This document shows positions 48,132 to 61,257 of a stretch of DNA of 64,000 nucleotides, one piece after another (position 1 is the first letter of the stretch; each line of letters begins with the position of its first letter). The position numbers and the translations under genes were made by a program. The notes beneath the pieces were generated by a model. That model saw nothing but the letters and a program-made list of their open reading frames with translations. It searched no databases and was not told where the DNA came from. Origin of the DNA: Eucommia ulmoides (taxonomy: Eukaryota > Streptophyta > Magnoliopsida > Garryales > Eucommiaceae); assembly GCA_016647705.1 (NCBI GenBank), contig CM028335.1:930001-994000 (forward strand), given 5' to 3'.

Positions 48132-50882
48132 GGGACAATGGATAGAAGGTCCTACATTTAACCTCTAATTGGTCAAAAGTCCTATATGTGATAAAAAAAT
48201 TTGATTTAGTCCCATCTCTTTTAAAAAGACGAAAACCTTACTCACGTGATAGTCACGCGTTAGTTACATGTAACTATTTTTTGTGTAATATTACTATATT
48301 AATTATAGGTAACTATTTTTTTTTTTTTCGTTACATATTCTAATAACTTTTTAGTTACATATCTATGATATGTAACTAAAAAATTTGATATTTTTCAGTT
48401 ACATATTTCGATAATATGTAATTAAAAAATTTGATATTTTTTCAATAATGTCACAAAATATTATACACATATATATATATATAATTGTAATATGTAACTA
48501 ATATTATATAAACACATGTAACTAAAAATACTCAAATATGTTTGAAAAGTAACAATTATAAAATTATAACTAACATTAGTTGCATATAACAAAATTTACT
48601 ATAAAAATCGAATGTACTTACTAAAAGATTCTCAACAATTCTTGTAATATCTCTACAATTCATGCAATGTGAGACTAAAATACAAGTGAAATCTAACTTA
48701 AAAAATTAAATCAAAACCTAATAACATAAAATAATTTTTTACCAATTAGACTTAAAAAAATAGAATTTTTACTATTTTTTTTTAATTTTTTTGAAGTTTA
48801 AAGTTATTGCACTAAATGAAAGTTATTATAATTTTTTTCATGTAAAAAATTCAGTGACTTTCATGTTATATACTGAAAAAAATTGCCCATTTTTTGAAAA
48901 ATTATTGCATCGAATGGGTTGAGCGCATAACATATTTTAATTAAAAAAATTATTTTATTTTATAAAGAACTGGGGAATAATAGCCTTAAAAAGGCAAATT
49001 GGACGGTTGTAAAACCTAGGAGGAATATTTTAAAAAAACTAAAGTGAAAAAGTAAAAGGCAATACTTTATCTTATTAAACTTTCAAAAAAAGTTATTTTA
49101 TTTATTTTTTATTTAAATTAATCAAATATGACTAAATGATGCAACTTTAAATTTTTGCATCATTTTCTTAAAGAAAATAATTACCTTCATAATTATTAAT
49201 TATTTCTTTTCTTTTTTTTTTCTTTTTTCTTTTCTTCACCCGTTCTTCACGAACAATCCCTTCCAAACCCTCCTTTGCGCACCGCCGGACAACCACCCCT
49301 TGATATGGTCGAAGATCGGAATCCTTCCTCCATCAATTCCCTCAAACAAGCAACCTCCAAAATTAAGCAATCAAAAATTTCTAGATTTCACCCAAATCCC
49401 AATTTTTTATTTTTATTTTATTTTATTTTATATATATATAAAAACTAATCCGCTCCGATATTTGATTTCTTCCTATTTTTTTCCCCTAGCAATTGTTCTG
49501 CGATTTGGTTTTATTTAGATTCAATTTTGATTGGATTTATGACTTTACTTTTTCTTTTTCGATTAGATGGTGGTTGTGGTGACTTACAGCCATGGTAGTT
49601 TGCATCATGGCCGACGATCCAAATCCTAGATCTGGGTAATTTTACCCACATCTTGGACCGGCATAGCGCAATAGTGGAATGCAAGCATTTCAGGAACAAA
49701 GACACCACTTTTCGGGAGGGCGGAGACTCCAGTCTGGGTGAACCATGAAAAGTAATGATACTGATTATGTAATTATACTGATAACAATATCACCTTAATT
49801 CTTCATTACAACTAAAAAGACAATTGAGTAATTTTACGATTTTTCTAACAGAATGTTAGAAAAAGCGGGAATAAAATGTAACTTTTTGAAGTAGACGGGA
49901 ATAAAGTGATACTAAGAGAAAGTAGAGACGGTAAAAAACACTTTACCCTTTATTGTTTGTCAAATAGTGTATGGGGTTTTTTGAGAAAATTTGAATTAAA
50001 GAGGACTTCAGTGAAAATTGAAGGGGACTGAACAATGTGCAAAAAGGGAAGCATCATCATATTTACTTACATTAACAGAGCAGACGCTCCCCCACCCCCA
50101 CTCACGCATTTGCCAGACCAAGTACTCCACTTTTCAATTTTTTCACTTTTTACCCCCAACAATTTTAAATTTTTATTCAAATTCAAAACATATCAAGGGT
50201 AATATTAAAATTAAATGTATTAAATTTAGGAAAAATCGGTGATTAATCCTTTCATGTTATTAAGTTTTGATTTAGTCCTTTAAGTTGGATTTCACTTGTG
50301 TTTTAGTTTCGCATTGCAGGGATTGTAGGGAGACTTTAGTGAGTAAATTTAGTTTTATAGTGAATATTAATTACATGTAACGAATTTTAGTTACAATTTC
50401 ATAATTATTATTATTTTTTTTTACATATATCTGTGTATTTTTTGTTACATGTACTTATATAATATTAGTTACATGTTATAATTACATATATTTGTGTAAT
50501 ATTTGTGATATTTAATAAATATTGGATACAAAAATTAGTTTAATATTAGTTACATGTATTTGTATACATTTAGTTACCTGTAACTAATTATATGTATTTT
50601 GTGTGATTTTTATTACATTTATAAAATTTTACACACAAAATTGTTATATATTAAAAGAAAATAATAAATAAATAAAAATTGTTACATATTACAGAATCCA
50701 GTAATATTTGTAACATGTAACAAAATTTTACACAAAATTGTTACATGTAACCGAGCGTGTACAAGTGTATGTACATGGCTTCCGCTCTTTTAAAATAGGT
50801 GGGACTAAAATTAAAGTTTCTTCCGTCTCTAGGACTTTTCACCAATTAAGGGTGAAATAAGTGATTTCCCACCGATTGCCCC
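48132..50882. mobile_element. Long-TIR (Mutator-like?) element, 2.75 kb, non-autonomous
   Basis: Outer ends GGGACAATGG (left) and CCGATTGCCCC (right, inverted). Arms of about 630 bp are complementary: 'aattggtcaaaagtcctat' (48170) against 'aggacttttcaccaatt' (50832), 'tagttacatgtaac' against 'gttacatgtaacc', and 'actaaaatacaagtgaaat' (48675) against 'atttcacttgtgttttagt' (50290). Sub-terminal GTTACATGTAAC-type repeats recur many times. The interior (48760-50225) holds GC-richer text (49215-49320 and 49560-49740) that may be captured gene sequence. No transposase. Confidence 0.75.
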
Positions 50883-51878
50883 TTAAATTTATCGAGGAGA
50901 AATTAATTATTGTTAATTTTTTAATTTGATATCATATTAAATAAAACGCTGATAAGAACTGAAAAACACTGATATCATGTTAAAAATAAACTGAAAAATA
51001 TTTTTATTGTATCAATTGGAGTACATGGAATACATCTTTGACTTATATATTGATTTAAGCACTCTCATTCTCATGTAATAGATGAGGAACAAGAATCTAA
51101 CAAACGCTCTTAACTGCAAAACCCGGTTTGAACGAATGATTTAACTATGAGGGATGACAAAAAAATATGCACTCCCGGTTTGCACGGATGATTTGAATAG
51201 AAAAGAAGAGAGATGGATTTTCATAACCATGTTTCTTTTTATATATGGTAAGAGGTGTCCGGGACAACTTAAGCGCAACTCAACTAATCACCTCTCCGGA
51301 CGATCTTAAGTGTGCACTCCTCCATATCGGTCTGGTGTATTCATGATTTACTTCAAGAAGTGTTTCCCATGAGAGTCGAACCCTACTTGATAAGGAAAGA
51401 TGACATCTCTCTTTGCAAACCGGACTAACACCTCTTGGGTTCATAACTTTGGCTCTAATACCATGTTACGAAAATCCAACTTAAAACCATATGATATCAG
51501 ATGAAATAACTCTTTTGACTTGTATAATAGTTTGAATACTCTTGTATAATCAATGTAAAATAAGAATCTAACAATCTTAGTTATTTCAATTAAAATCCGT
51601 GTCTTCAGTCAAAGTCGTAGTAAAACATTAGAAGCTAAATTTTGGTGGATTTAAAGTAGTCAATTTTTTTTTATTTTTTAGTTTTTGGGTATATACCCAA
51701 AAGTGTCCCTACACTCCCACATAGGATGTGAGATTAATCTCGTTCGAGGTTTTGTGACTATTCCTCCCAACAAGTATTTTTCACAGACTAAACTTTTGAT
51801 TTTGCAGAGACTGCTCAACTGTTTTAACTAATACGTGTCATGCCGTGCTGGTTAGTCAAAATAATGATATAAACAAAG
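50883..51878. other. Spacer with retrotransposon/SINE-like fragments
   Basis: 51240-51480 contains 'gtgtccgggacaacttaag', 'gaacctacttgataagg' and 'ctctaataccatgtta' text typical of decayed LTR/SINE repeats. 51665-51860 matches the repeat at 31175. No gene. Confidence 0.4.
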
Positions 51879-52050
51879 AAACCGGCCCTCACAGGGCCGG
51901 TTTGTTAGTGGGGGGTTACCACCATGGCAGCCCCCTCCTTCCCACCCCCCATATATAATTTGTTTATATAATTAATTTGTTTATAACTAATTAATTTGTA
52001 TATATAATTTTTAATTTTAAAATATTAAACTAATTTTAAAATTATAACTA

Positions 52051-52094
<44 letters not shown>

Positions 52095-52500
52095 AAACCT
52101 CCTTCCCACACTACCCCCACCCCCACTCCCAAAAAAAAAAAAAAAATGAATCCAGCCACGCTATGTTTTTAATGTTTTCAGTTTTATTATATAGTGTTAT
52201 GAACGTAGTTTGTATATAAAAAAAAATATTTTTTTTTTTTCGGAGGTTGGGGTTAACTTCATTTAACCCCGGGGGTTAAGTGAAATTGGCCATGACCGGA
52301 TTCAGTTTTTGTTTTGGGGGTGGGGTGGGGGGGGAGGTTTGATTATATATATATAATTTTAAAATTAGTATAATATTTTAAAATTAAAAATTATATATAC
52401 AAATTAATTAGTTATATATATAAATTATATTTAAAATTATAAGTATATATAATTGGGAGAGAATGGGGTGATTGGGGTAGGGGCCGTTGAAAAGCCGGAG
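51879..52500. mobile_element. Foldback element, ~620 bp
   Basis: Starts with a perfect 11-bp-arm hairpin AACCGGCCCT-cac-AGGGCCGGTT. Left and right arms mirror each other ('aattaatttgtatatataat' / 'attatatatacaaattaatt'; 'cccccacccccactccc' / 'gggggtggggtgggg'). The loop (52180-52290) contains a fragment related to the 1328-3247 element ('agtgttatgaacgtagtttg'). Confidence 0.8.
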
Positions 52501-53837
52501 AGACCAACAAATGTAAATAAGTTTAAAAGGGACCTGGGTTGTCAATTTCGAATCTTTTGGACCCCGTAAAGGTTAAGAGCTCGAAAGAACTGGGTCTGTA
52601 CGTACTGTTATTAGTTGCTATCTTCGCCGGAAGTGGTAGCAGCGCAGTACTCGGCTAATCCTGTGACTCTTTCCCTGTCTTCTTCGTGTTGCAGACATCC
52701 ATCCATCTTCAATCAGTGTAAACACTGTTCCCTCTTGCATGCATATCCTTTGATTCATTCCTACATAGGAATTACAAACCCATCACTGTACTCTCTCTCT
52801 CTCTTCGCCCCTCGTTCTCACACAACGGCAGAGACACAGACGAGTTTGCGTAGTGAAGGGTGGAAGTATTACATTTTACATCAAGCAAATTACACGTGTC
52901 ATTCATTTTTTTTTTTTTTCCAGTTTTCCAGGGTATCCCGCACTACGGTGGTGAAGACTAATTCTTTGAGATACTATCAGATGCCAGAAATGGAATATCT
53001 CTTCCAACAGAGCACTTTTCATACACAACCCCTTAAAGTTCGATCCCTGGAAGTGTTGTTTAAAGAGCCCAATCCCCTTCCGTTTAGACTAACTCATGTT
53101 GGTTACATGTTTCATTCATGTTATACTATTTTTTCACGTCTGTATTATTTAGACTTGAGGAGTTGGAAGTATATATTTTTAAAAAAAAAACTCTCGGTAG
53201 AGATGTAAGTCTGGTTGGCAAGATGAGGCCTCGTTTGTCCTTTTTTTGTTTTTGTCAACTGAGATTCGACTTTCTTGAATAAAACTTTAAATGTTAAATG
53301 CATCAAATTGATGTGGGAGAGTGAACCCCTAAATTTGTCTGGAGAGATGATTAGTCGAAGTGTGTGTAAATTTATCTTGACACACTTTATCGTAAAACTA
53401 AAACCTAAAAAACACCAGCAACTGATCTGTCCAACTAGTTGAACTAGATCGATTATTTTACTAAATCGGCCATTGGAATTGAATTACACGATAAAATTCG
53501 AATTAAAGTACAGCCAAATACCTACATCCACCTGATTATCTGATTTTTTAAATTATAAATTGAATTTCTTCAATTCACATTTTTGTAATTGTTTTGTCGA
53601 TTGCATTTTTTTTTTCCATGTGGGTTTGAATCGGTTTAATCTTGGTCCATAAATATCGAATTTGTGGTTTGCTGAGAGGGTAATTTTGTCATTTCACTTA
53701 TTTAATTAATACTTAACTTCTGTTATATCAAACATAGAGGGGACAAAATGTTGTGTAGGCTTAAGAATTGTTTAATCTATTCATTAAAAATTGTTTAACG
53801 TTTGTCACCCACCTACTCCTAAAGTGTTAATTTTTGT
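52501..53837. other. Intergenic; 197-codon ORF of doubtful status
   Basis: 52615-53208 is open but lacks an ATG start. It crosses a dispersed repeat (52915-53055, related to 34070-34215) and has no recognisable domain. The GC-richer 52540-52860 could be the first exon of an unannotated transcript. 53195-53400 matches the SINE-like family ('gtaagtctggttggcaag', 'gatgattagtcgaagtgtg'). Confidence 0.4.
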
Positions 53838-54055
53838 ACTTTTTAAATTATAAATTAAGCTTAATTTTCATATTTTAATGCTAAACTCATAATTAATTGT
53901 AATTCTCAACGTGAGAAAGATAAAAAAAAAAAAAATTGTTCTGAAATGAGAATGTGAATAGTTTAAGGACTTAATTGAAATATTTAGTAAATTATAGGAT
54001 CTAAAGTATAACAATCAGTCCCATTCATCGATATCATAAACCTCCAATTAGGAGA
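53838..54055. repeat. Direct repeat upstream of the TRM27-like gene, copy 1
   Basis: Shares with 54580-54778 'aaattataaattaagct', 'aacgtgagaaaga', 'aattgttctgaaa', 'gagaatgtgaata' and 'cgatatcataaacctcc'. About 85-90% alike by eye. Confidence 0.8.
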
Positions 54056-54579
54056 ACAGACTGATTATAGGAGAGAAGACATATTAATTCCGCAAAAATT
54101 GAGACCCTGAGGGCGGTTAATTACTGTAATCCAACGCATGACTAATGAGGAGGTGCGTGGCGTGATTTGGGCATTGTCCTTCGGCTCAACAGGAGGAGCC
54201 CATCGGCTGGGCCAGATGAACAAGAGACAGAGCCCAGTCCATGAAAACGACGAAGCTTTTTTTGATAGCATGGGAGGTTGCTGGTCGGAGATTAGCCCGA
54301 TTATCGTGGTGGAGAACCTCTCAGTGCTAGTTTATAGGCGGTGGTAACCAGATGAGGGTGGTGATGCCTAGCTCTGCTCCTTGCGCAGTAGTTGGCAACG
54401 CCCTACCTCTGGTCGTTGGGCAGTGATCGTCACGAGACAGGTGCCCTTTGACCTTTGCTTGGTGAATAAGTATAGTTAACGTGCGTGTTGGATGTTGACT
54501 GGTCAAATGGTCACCTCGGGATCCCTTCCCTGATGCGTGTGAGGCTATGAGTGGTCTTCAATAGGCGGCGGAAATACCC
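54056..54579. other. Insert between the direct repeats
   Basis: GC-richer 520-bp block. Frames on both strands are open for about 70 codons without recognisable domains. It resembles decayed retroelement or leader text (54360-54560 has 'gttgggcagtgatcg' words like those at 1130). No gene supported. Confidence 0.4.
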
Positions 54580-54778
54580 TTCATTATAAATTAAGCTCAA
54601 TTCTTAGATTTTAAAGCTAACCCCATAATTAATTGCAACTCGCAACGTGAGAAAGACAAAAAAAATTGTTCTGAAAATGAGAATGTGAATAATTTAAGGA
54701 CTTAGTTGAAATATTTAGTAAATCAAGGTGCATAAAGTGTAATTATCAGTCCTTGCCTCGATATCATAAACCTCCGAT
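54580..54778. repeat. Direct repeat upstream of the TRM27-like gene, copy 2 (proximal promoter)
   Basis: Partner of 53838-54055. It ends 169 bp before the ATG, just upstream of a CT-rich leader (54805-54835), so it probably includes the core promoter. Confidence 0.75.
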
Positions 54779-54947
54779 TTGAATCAACGGAGAAGTCGCC
54801 TTATAATTCTCTCTCTCTACTCTCTCTCTACTCCAACTATTTGTAGCCATCTTTTTCACTTTCGATATTCCGCTTTCTGGTTGAAATCTCTTCAACTGTT
54901 TCATGCTAATTCAAAACTAAAAACCCATTTGAAAAAGGTGATCGATT

Positions 54948-57900
54948 ATGGCCGGAAAACACCTCCACGAGCTACTGAGAGAAGATCAGGAGGCGTTTCA
55001 TCTGAACAGCTTCATCGCCGACCGGCGTTTTCCGCTCAAACGGTCCAGTCAGAGGACGACGATACAGGTGAAGAAACGCAGGCCTATTGTGGAGAGTTCC
55101 ACCTCCAAGCTCAGTCTCTGTAAACACGCCTGTTTTTTCTCGTTACTCGACTCGCCGGATGTCCGGAAATCGCCACTTCCTGCTTTTCTGACGCCGGAGA
55201 GAAGCCCATGTAATAATAAACCCCCCAACGTGGTTCGTCTTCATGTTCCAGCGAGAACCGCCGCTCTGCTGCTTGAATCTGCGATCAGGATTCAGAAACA
55301 ATCGTCGTCGAAATCGAAAACCCAGAACAAAAATGTCGGGTTTAGGCTTTTTGGGTCGATTCTGAAGAGGCTTAAAGATCGGAACCGGACGAAACGGCCG
55401 GAAATCGGGGACGTTTTGAACGAGACCTGCGTTGCCGGTGGGAGATTCTCGAAAAAGAGCGAGAAAACGACGGAAAATGTGGTTGAAGAACGTGCTTTTG
55501 CCGGTGTTTCTTGTTCTTGTAATCAGAGCAGTCTCAGCAGCGCCGGTTGGTCGGAGGCCAACGAAGAGAAGTCTCTCGATTTAGAGAGCTCCAGCAGTTG
55601 CCGGTCTGAAGAAATCGAGTTTCCGTCAAGCCCTTTCCGATTTTCTCTTCGCCGAAGTCCTCCACGCCAGACACCGGATTTATTATCCCCGGCAACGTCT
55701 CCGACTCGCCACAGGAAAGAGGTTTGTCACATTCTTTTTAAATATATATATTTTTTGGGTTTTACGGTAAAATATATCCGGACCAGTTTACGTACACGTT
55801 TAACTAATCACTTCACCGTACGATCTTAAGCGCATTTGGACACCACTTCACCGTACGATCTTAAGCACACTTGGACACCTTCTCTCGCCAACCGGACTAA
55901 CCCCCGGCAGAGGTTTTTTCACTTTCCATTGTCTCATTCATCAACATTCTGACTCGGCCAAACGAGTCACCTAACTCAGCCATTCACCAACCGATTCCAC
56001 GGTTTGACTGAGTCAACTCGGTTCCGAGTTGATTGAGTTTGACCTGATTTAATTGTCGGCAAACAGAGGAGGATCTCGGTTTCTGATTCAGTGGCCGGAA
56101 TGTCGATCTTAAATTACATCTCTACCCATGGATATTCAACCCAAAAAATCAACAATGGAATCCAATTTAGGGGTAAAAATGTAATTACGCGTCTCGGGTA
56201 GTGTACTTTTGTATCACGCTTCTGCCACTAAAATCTTCCTCAAACAGCCCTTGTCTACTAAATTATTTTGCAGAAAAGGACAAAAACTATTTTGTTTTTA
56301 TACTTAGACCCCCCCAAACTATTAAAAATTCCCAAATCCCTTGACCATAATGGAATAATGACAAACACTTCATAATTACTTATTTATTGACACTAATTAT
56401 TACAACAATAATGAATTCTTAAGGGCATGTTTGGTTGTAGTGGGTGGAAAAAAGTGGAAAGAAAAAAAACAAAGAAAAAGGAAAGTTAGGGCCCGCTCTT
56501 AAAATTTTGGGATTAATGTGTAGAAACGCGTTTGATAAACATATTTTTTGTTGCTAAAATTTTGAGAGTAATTTAGGACTATTTACTGAATTTCTTAAGA
56601 ATTAGAGAAATAAAAAAATATTAATTCTTATTCATTGCCAGAAAATTATTCTCACTACCATTCAGCTGATCATCATACATTTAAATTATCAAACATGTTT
56701 CTATTTTCGAAATATTCTAAAACAGAAACAGATACACATCTTAATTTATTAGAAGTAAAAATAGAAAAACAGAAACACTAACCAAACGCGAGTTAAAATT
56801 TTGATTAGTGTATAAGTGTAATTTTAGTATTTTTAAATAGTTTTCCCTCATTTTCCTTCCAAAATTATGTATTTTCCTTCTTGTTTTTCTTTCATTTTTC
56901 TCCCCTTTTTCCTTGAATTTTTTCGCCCTATTTTCTTTATTTATTTTTCCAACTAAAGAAACAAACCCTAATGTTTATTATTTGTCATTTTTTTTTAATA
57001 GGAGGAAGAGAAATATGAAGAAAATAAATTACAAAAATTCCAATTAAAAAAAGAAGAGGAGGATGAAAAAGAGCAATCGAGTCCGGTTTCCATACTCGAA
57101 ACCGATCAATTTGAAGAAGAAGAAGGCGACGACGACGACGATAATTGTAATGAAAATTGGGACGATGAGGAGGACGAGTACGACATCGAATGCAGCTATG
57201 AAATTGTACAAAGTAAGTCCCCATATTTTATTTTATTTTCCATTACTCCCCCCGTATAAAATTATTAATTATTTCGTTTTTTGTTGGTTGTGCCGTCGTT
57301 TTCGAATTAAGAAATTTTTGTGCAATAGATTGCGAAATTTAGGATGTCGTAATCGTGTCGATTATGCTTGATTTTGATGTCTATTGAATTATTTGATTGA
57401 AAATGTACGTGCGGTGTGCAAAAATTCTTGGTACTATTTAATTATTGTTACATGTACAAAATATGTTCTGTTAATGTGACCTCACCTTGTTCTATAATTG
57501 AGATGTCTCTATGTACCATTTCAACACATTATTTTGGTACTCATAAACCTAACTTACTATGTTCCGAAATTATAGGGGCCAAACTGCAATTACTCAAAAA
57601 ATTGCGTAGATTCGAGAAGTTGGCGGAGTTGGATCCAATCGAACTCGAGAAGAGAATGTTGGAAGAGCAAGAGGAAGAAGAGGCGGAATACGATGATCGC
57701 GATTCAAAATCACCGAACAGACATGACAACGTTAACGAATGTCTGAGACACGTTTTCAGCAGATCGGATCTCGAGCAATCAGTGTCTTCAGACACGAAGA
57801 GATTGATTTTGGACCTAATCGAGGAGGAGAAAAGAGAATTGAATGGTCACGATAGTCCTGATCGAGAACTGACGAAAAGGGTTTGCAAGAGGTTGGATGT

Positions 57901-58063
57901 GTGGACAAAAGTTGAATCGAACACGATCAATATGATGGTCGAATTGGATTTCAGATGCGAAATCGACGGGTGGAGAAAATATCAAGAGCAAATGGGAGAG
58001 ATGGCTATGGAAATCGAGGGTTCGATCTTGGGGTTACTAGTGGAAGAGGTTTTCGAAGAATAA
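54948..58063 (+). CDS. TRM27/TRM28-like protein (TON1-recruiting-motif family, DUF4378)
   Basis: Exons 54948-55721, 57002-57212 and 57576-58063 (phases 0 and 1, GT-AG) encode 490 residues. The start MAGKHLHELLREDQEAFHLN is typical of this family. An ARTAALLLESAIRIQK segment (~102-117) resembles the DUF3741 motif. The middle is Ser-rich and basic, then exon 2 is strongly acidic (EEEEGDDDDD...). The C-terminal third ends in a DUF4378-like block (EIEGSILGLLVEEVFEE), where the TON1-binding motif of TRM proteins is located. Family members link TON1/PP2A complexes to cortical microtubules and influence division-plane and cell shape; that role is inferred. The closest remembered homologue is AT2G36420, neighbour of GRF3 and the DUF662 gene in Arabidopsis. 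Intron 1 (1.28 kb) holds a MITE. Confidence 0.8.
56490..56795. mobile_element. MITE, 'gttactg' subfamily copy E, in TRM27-like intron 1
   Basis: Shares 'cgcgtttgataaaca', 'aaaattttgagagtaattt', 'aaaattattctcactacca' and 'attagaagtaaaaatagaaa', closing CACTAACCAAACGCG. The 5' end is truncated. Confidence 0.7.
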
Positions 58064-58290
58064 ACTTATTATGTCTAATCCTAATAAAATTTAGCTTAAT
58101 TTCTTATTATTCTTTCAAAGTTTTGTAGTTTTAATATGAGGATAATTTGTAGTCTAACATGTAATATTCAGGGGGCGTCGGATTGTGTATATGTGCGTTA
58201 CATTTTTTGTTAAATTTTGACGCTGTCGATCTTAAATCGGTTATAATTTAATAATATAATTTTATAAAAAAATTCAGTAGGGAATAAATT

Positions 58291-58326
<36 letters not shown>

Positions 58327-58892
58327 CTTTTCCTGCTGTCAACAATAGGACAAATAGTTTGTTTCTATAATACTATCAAAATTACATTAAATGTTGCATC
58401 GTTGAAAGCAATTGCAAGAATCTCTCTCTCTCTATATAGATTATTAAAATATACTCGGTGGTGGTAGTCCGGTTGGTTAGGAAAAAACAATTGCAAGAAT
58501 CTATATCTATATATAAATATACTCGGTGTTAGTCTGGTTGGTGAGGAAAAACGTTCTATTTTCTTGTTTACCATGGTCTACTTTTTTTAAGTGCACTTCA
58601 TGAATTAGAGTTTAAATTCAATCTTGAATGTACCCCGACAATGTGGGAGAGTATGTCTTTAAGACCGTTATGTGAGGTGATTAGTCGAATTGTGCGTAAC
58701 CCGACTCTAACATACTTTATTATAAAATATATATATATATATATATAAGAATGATATTTTCCTTTCGTTTTTGGCTTTATTTGAAGGAGCATGAAGAAGA
58801 AAAGGGACCACTTTCCATTATACCTAACATTACATATATAACATTTTTGTTATACCTAACATTAAATATATAACATTTTTTTTTAACTATAT
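58064..58892. other. 3' flank of the TRM27-like gene
   Basis: (TA)n at 58297-58321. 58490-58730 is a SINE-like repeat ('ggtgttagtctggttggtga', 'aatgtgggagagtatgtctt', 'gattagtcgaattgtgcgta') with a shorter duplicate head at 58455-58490. Confidence 0.5.
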
Positions 58893-59590
58893 ATATATAT
58901 ATATATATATATTATAGAATAATGAAGAGACTTAAGAGATAAGATGAGAGAGACAGGATCATATGTAGTCTAATCGGTACAGGTGAATGAGTGTTGGTGA
59001 ATAATATTATGAAGAATATTGTGGTCGTAACTTAAAATCATATGTTTTCAAGTGTAGTAACATTTGACTTATATAATGTTGTACACATACTTCAAAAAAT
59101 CAATATGGGATTAAAATATAACACCCACTCCTAAGTACAACCAACGATTTGCACGTAATACGTGACTACAAGAAAAGCGATGGAATTTCTATAATTTTGA
59201 CTATGATACCATGTTTTAATAATTGAAAATCAGAAGATAAAGGGAAAATATAAAATAATATTGATGTGTGAATTCTATAGACGTACAAAATTTTCTGTAC
59301 ATAAGCAACGGTCCGAAACGAAAAAAAAAATAAAATTGTCCAAAATTAATTTTATTTTATTATTGTTGTTTATGTGTTAATTATTGGTGGGTTACTTTTT
59401 ATTAAATTAAAGTATTATAAAGTAATAAAAAGAATTAGTAGGACATAATGGTGGATTTAGAATTTTATTGCTAACTAATTATTCACTTAACTTTGTCTTG
59501 TAGCCGCCCAAAAAGAGAGTAGGTATGCATTTTTGGAGGCTTTATTTAATGCGTTTATAATTATTTGTGGAGGAGAAATACCCCTAATAA
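58893..59590. repeat. 0.7-kb direct duplication, copy 1 (no hAT insertion)
   Basis: Almost identical to 61258-61990, including 'ttaaaatcatatgtttt', 'caacgatttgcacg', 'gaattctatagacgtac', 'ttgtagccgcccaaaaagag' and 'ggagaaatacccc'. The homology ends ATACCCCTAATAATC; this is the pre-insertion version of the hAT target in copy 2. Non-coding. Confidence 0.9.
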
Positions 59591-61257
59591 TCATTAGAAA
59601 AAAGAAATAGACTTTTTGGTTGTTTAATCCTTGATGATTAAGTAAATACAACGATCGGACGACATTGTTCTCGCAGAAATTACAAAAGTTATCAGTGAAA
59701 AAGTTGGTTGAGTTAAGTTATTTTTTAGTAAGTTTTCTGGTTTTCGTTTTAGCGTGCAGTTTTTGAACTTCAATTTTTCTCTCTCATTTCTGTTTTTTTG
59801 GATACAAAAGACGAGACATAGGTTTAGGGTTGGTCATTTAATCATCTTTATACGTGTCGCTACGTTTTTCTGTATTCATTGATGTCGATGTTTTTTTAAC
59901 TTTTTATGTTACTGTTATTTTCGAAAGTTTATATATAAATTCATTGTTTGATTATGGCGAGTGTTTTTAATAGTCGGTGGAACATTTTTCTTCTTTTGTT
60001 CATCTAGTACTGCGACAACAATGACAAACAATAGAAAGCTTATTTGTTGTAGTTGGATGGATTGATATTATTACCAATGGCTATTCACGTGTACATCTAC
60101 TGACGTTGGATGCCCGATTTCCAAACAAAGTGATCTTTTTCTTTTAGAAGCAATTGTGTAGACAGTAAGTATGATGTGATTCATTCAACGATTTGTCAGA
60201 AATCGATTTGGTATACATAGAGAAACGATTGACATGGGTTTATTTAAAACACACACTGATATGAATATAATTTTATAGAGTAATACAATCATTTACATAA
60301 TATATGTGAATGTTCACAGATATAATGATCATCATGATAGTACGTTTTGTGAAATGTTGCTTAACTATTTCATAGATATAAACTAAAGCAACAATTTATT
60401 TAATGCACTGTGAATGTTCACATATTCAAAATACAACATCATTCCGACAATCAATTGAAAACAAAATTAAGATGTGAATGTTCACATAATCAGATCGTAT
60501 TTAATAACAAAGAATGGTAAATCAAAACAATAAAACCATGTCTTGAATGTTCATCATGAATGATTACACAAGCAACACATACAAACATCGAATAGTTTAG
60601 GACGACCATGATTGTAACCAAACAAAACGTAAAAGGAGAGGAACACATCGATAAAGATGAAACATGCAGTAATAACTTGATTCAAATCACCTTCTGGACT
60701 ATTATGTCGTTTGCACGAATTAGTTCGTTGATGCCCCTTCAATTTCGCTATTGAGTGACAAGAGGGAATTCGCAATTACGTTTACGGCAAGGGGTCAAGG
60801 TTTCAGTTATGAGATACAATAAATGAAGGTCTGTAGCGCGGATAGTGAGTTCACTTGTATATTTAAAAAATACAATCATACGACAAAAATTGTCAAATAA
60901 AATTATGACGTGAACATTTACAAATTAATACACAATATACATATTAAAATGTAGTGTGTGAACTGTAAATTATCATTGATTTTTTTTCTTAAAAATTTTA
61001 GAATTCAGAATATTACAATATTAAGTGTTTGAGAGACGGTTTGTTCCTCGTAGGGATAGCAAAAAAGACCGAATCAACGGGTAACCAAGAGAAACCGAAC
61101 CGAACCGAATCGAATGGTCCGAGTTGAAATCGACTATATGGTTTTGATTTTGATTTTAGATTTAGAAACCGAAACGGTTTTAGTTTTGATTTTGGGATAA
61201 TAATCGCGTAACCGAATTGCGTAATTTAACCGTGAGCCGAACCGTATAATCGTGTAA
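59591..61257. other. Intergenic between duplication copies
   Basis: No gene. Repeated 'gtgaatgttcaca' words occur at 60308-60540. 61043-61257 begins TAGGGATAGCAAAAAAGACCG, a hAT-like end with 'ccgaaccgaaccgaatcg' text; its other end was not found. Confidence 0.45.

Noticed and set aside
52615-53208. 197-codon open frame upstream of the TRM27-like gene
   Set aside because: No ATG start, crosses a dispersed repeat also found at 34070, and shows no recognisable domain; kept only as a possible transcript.
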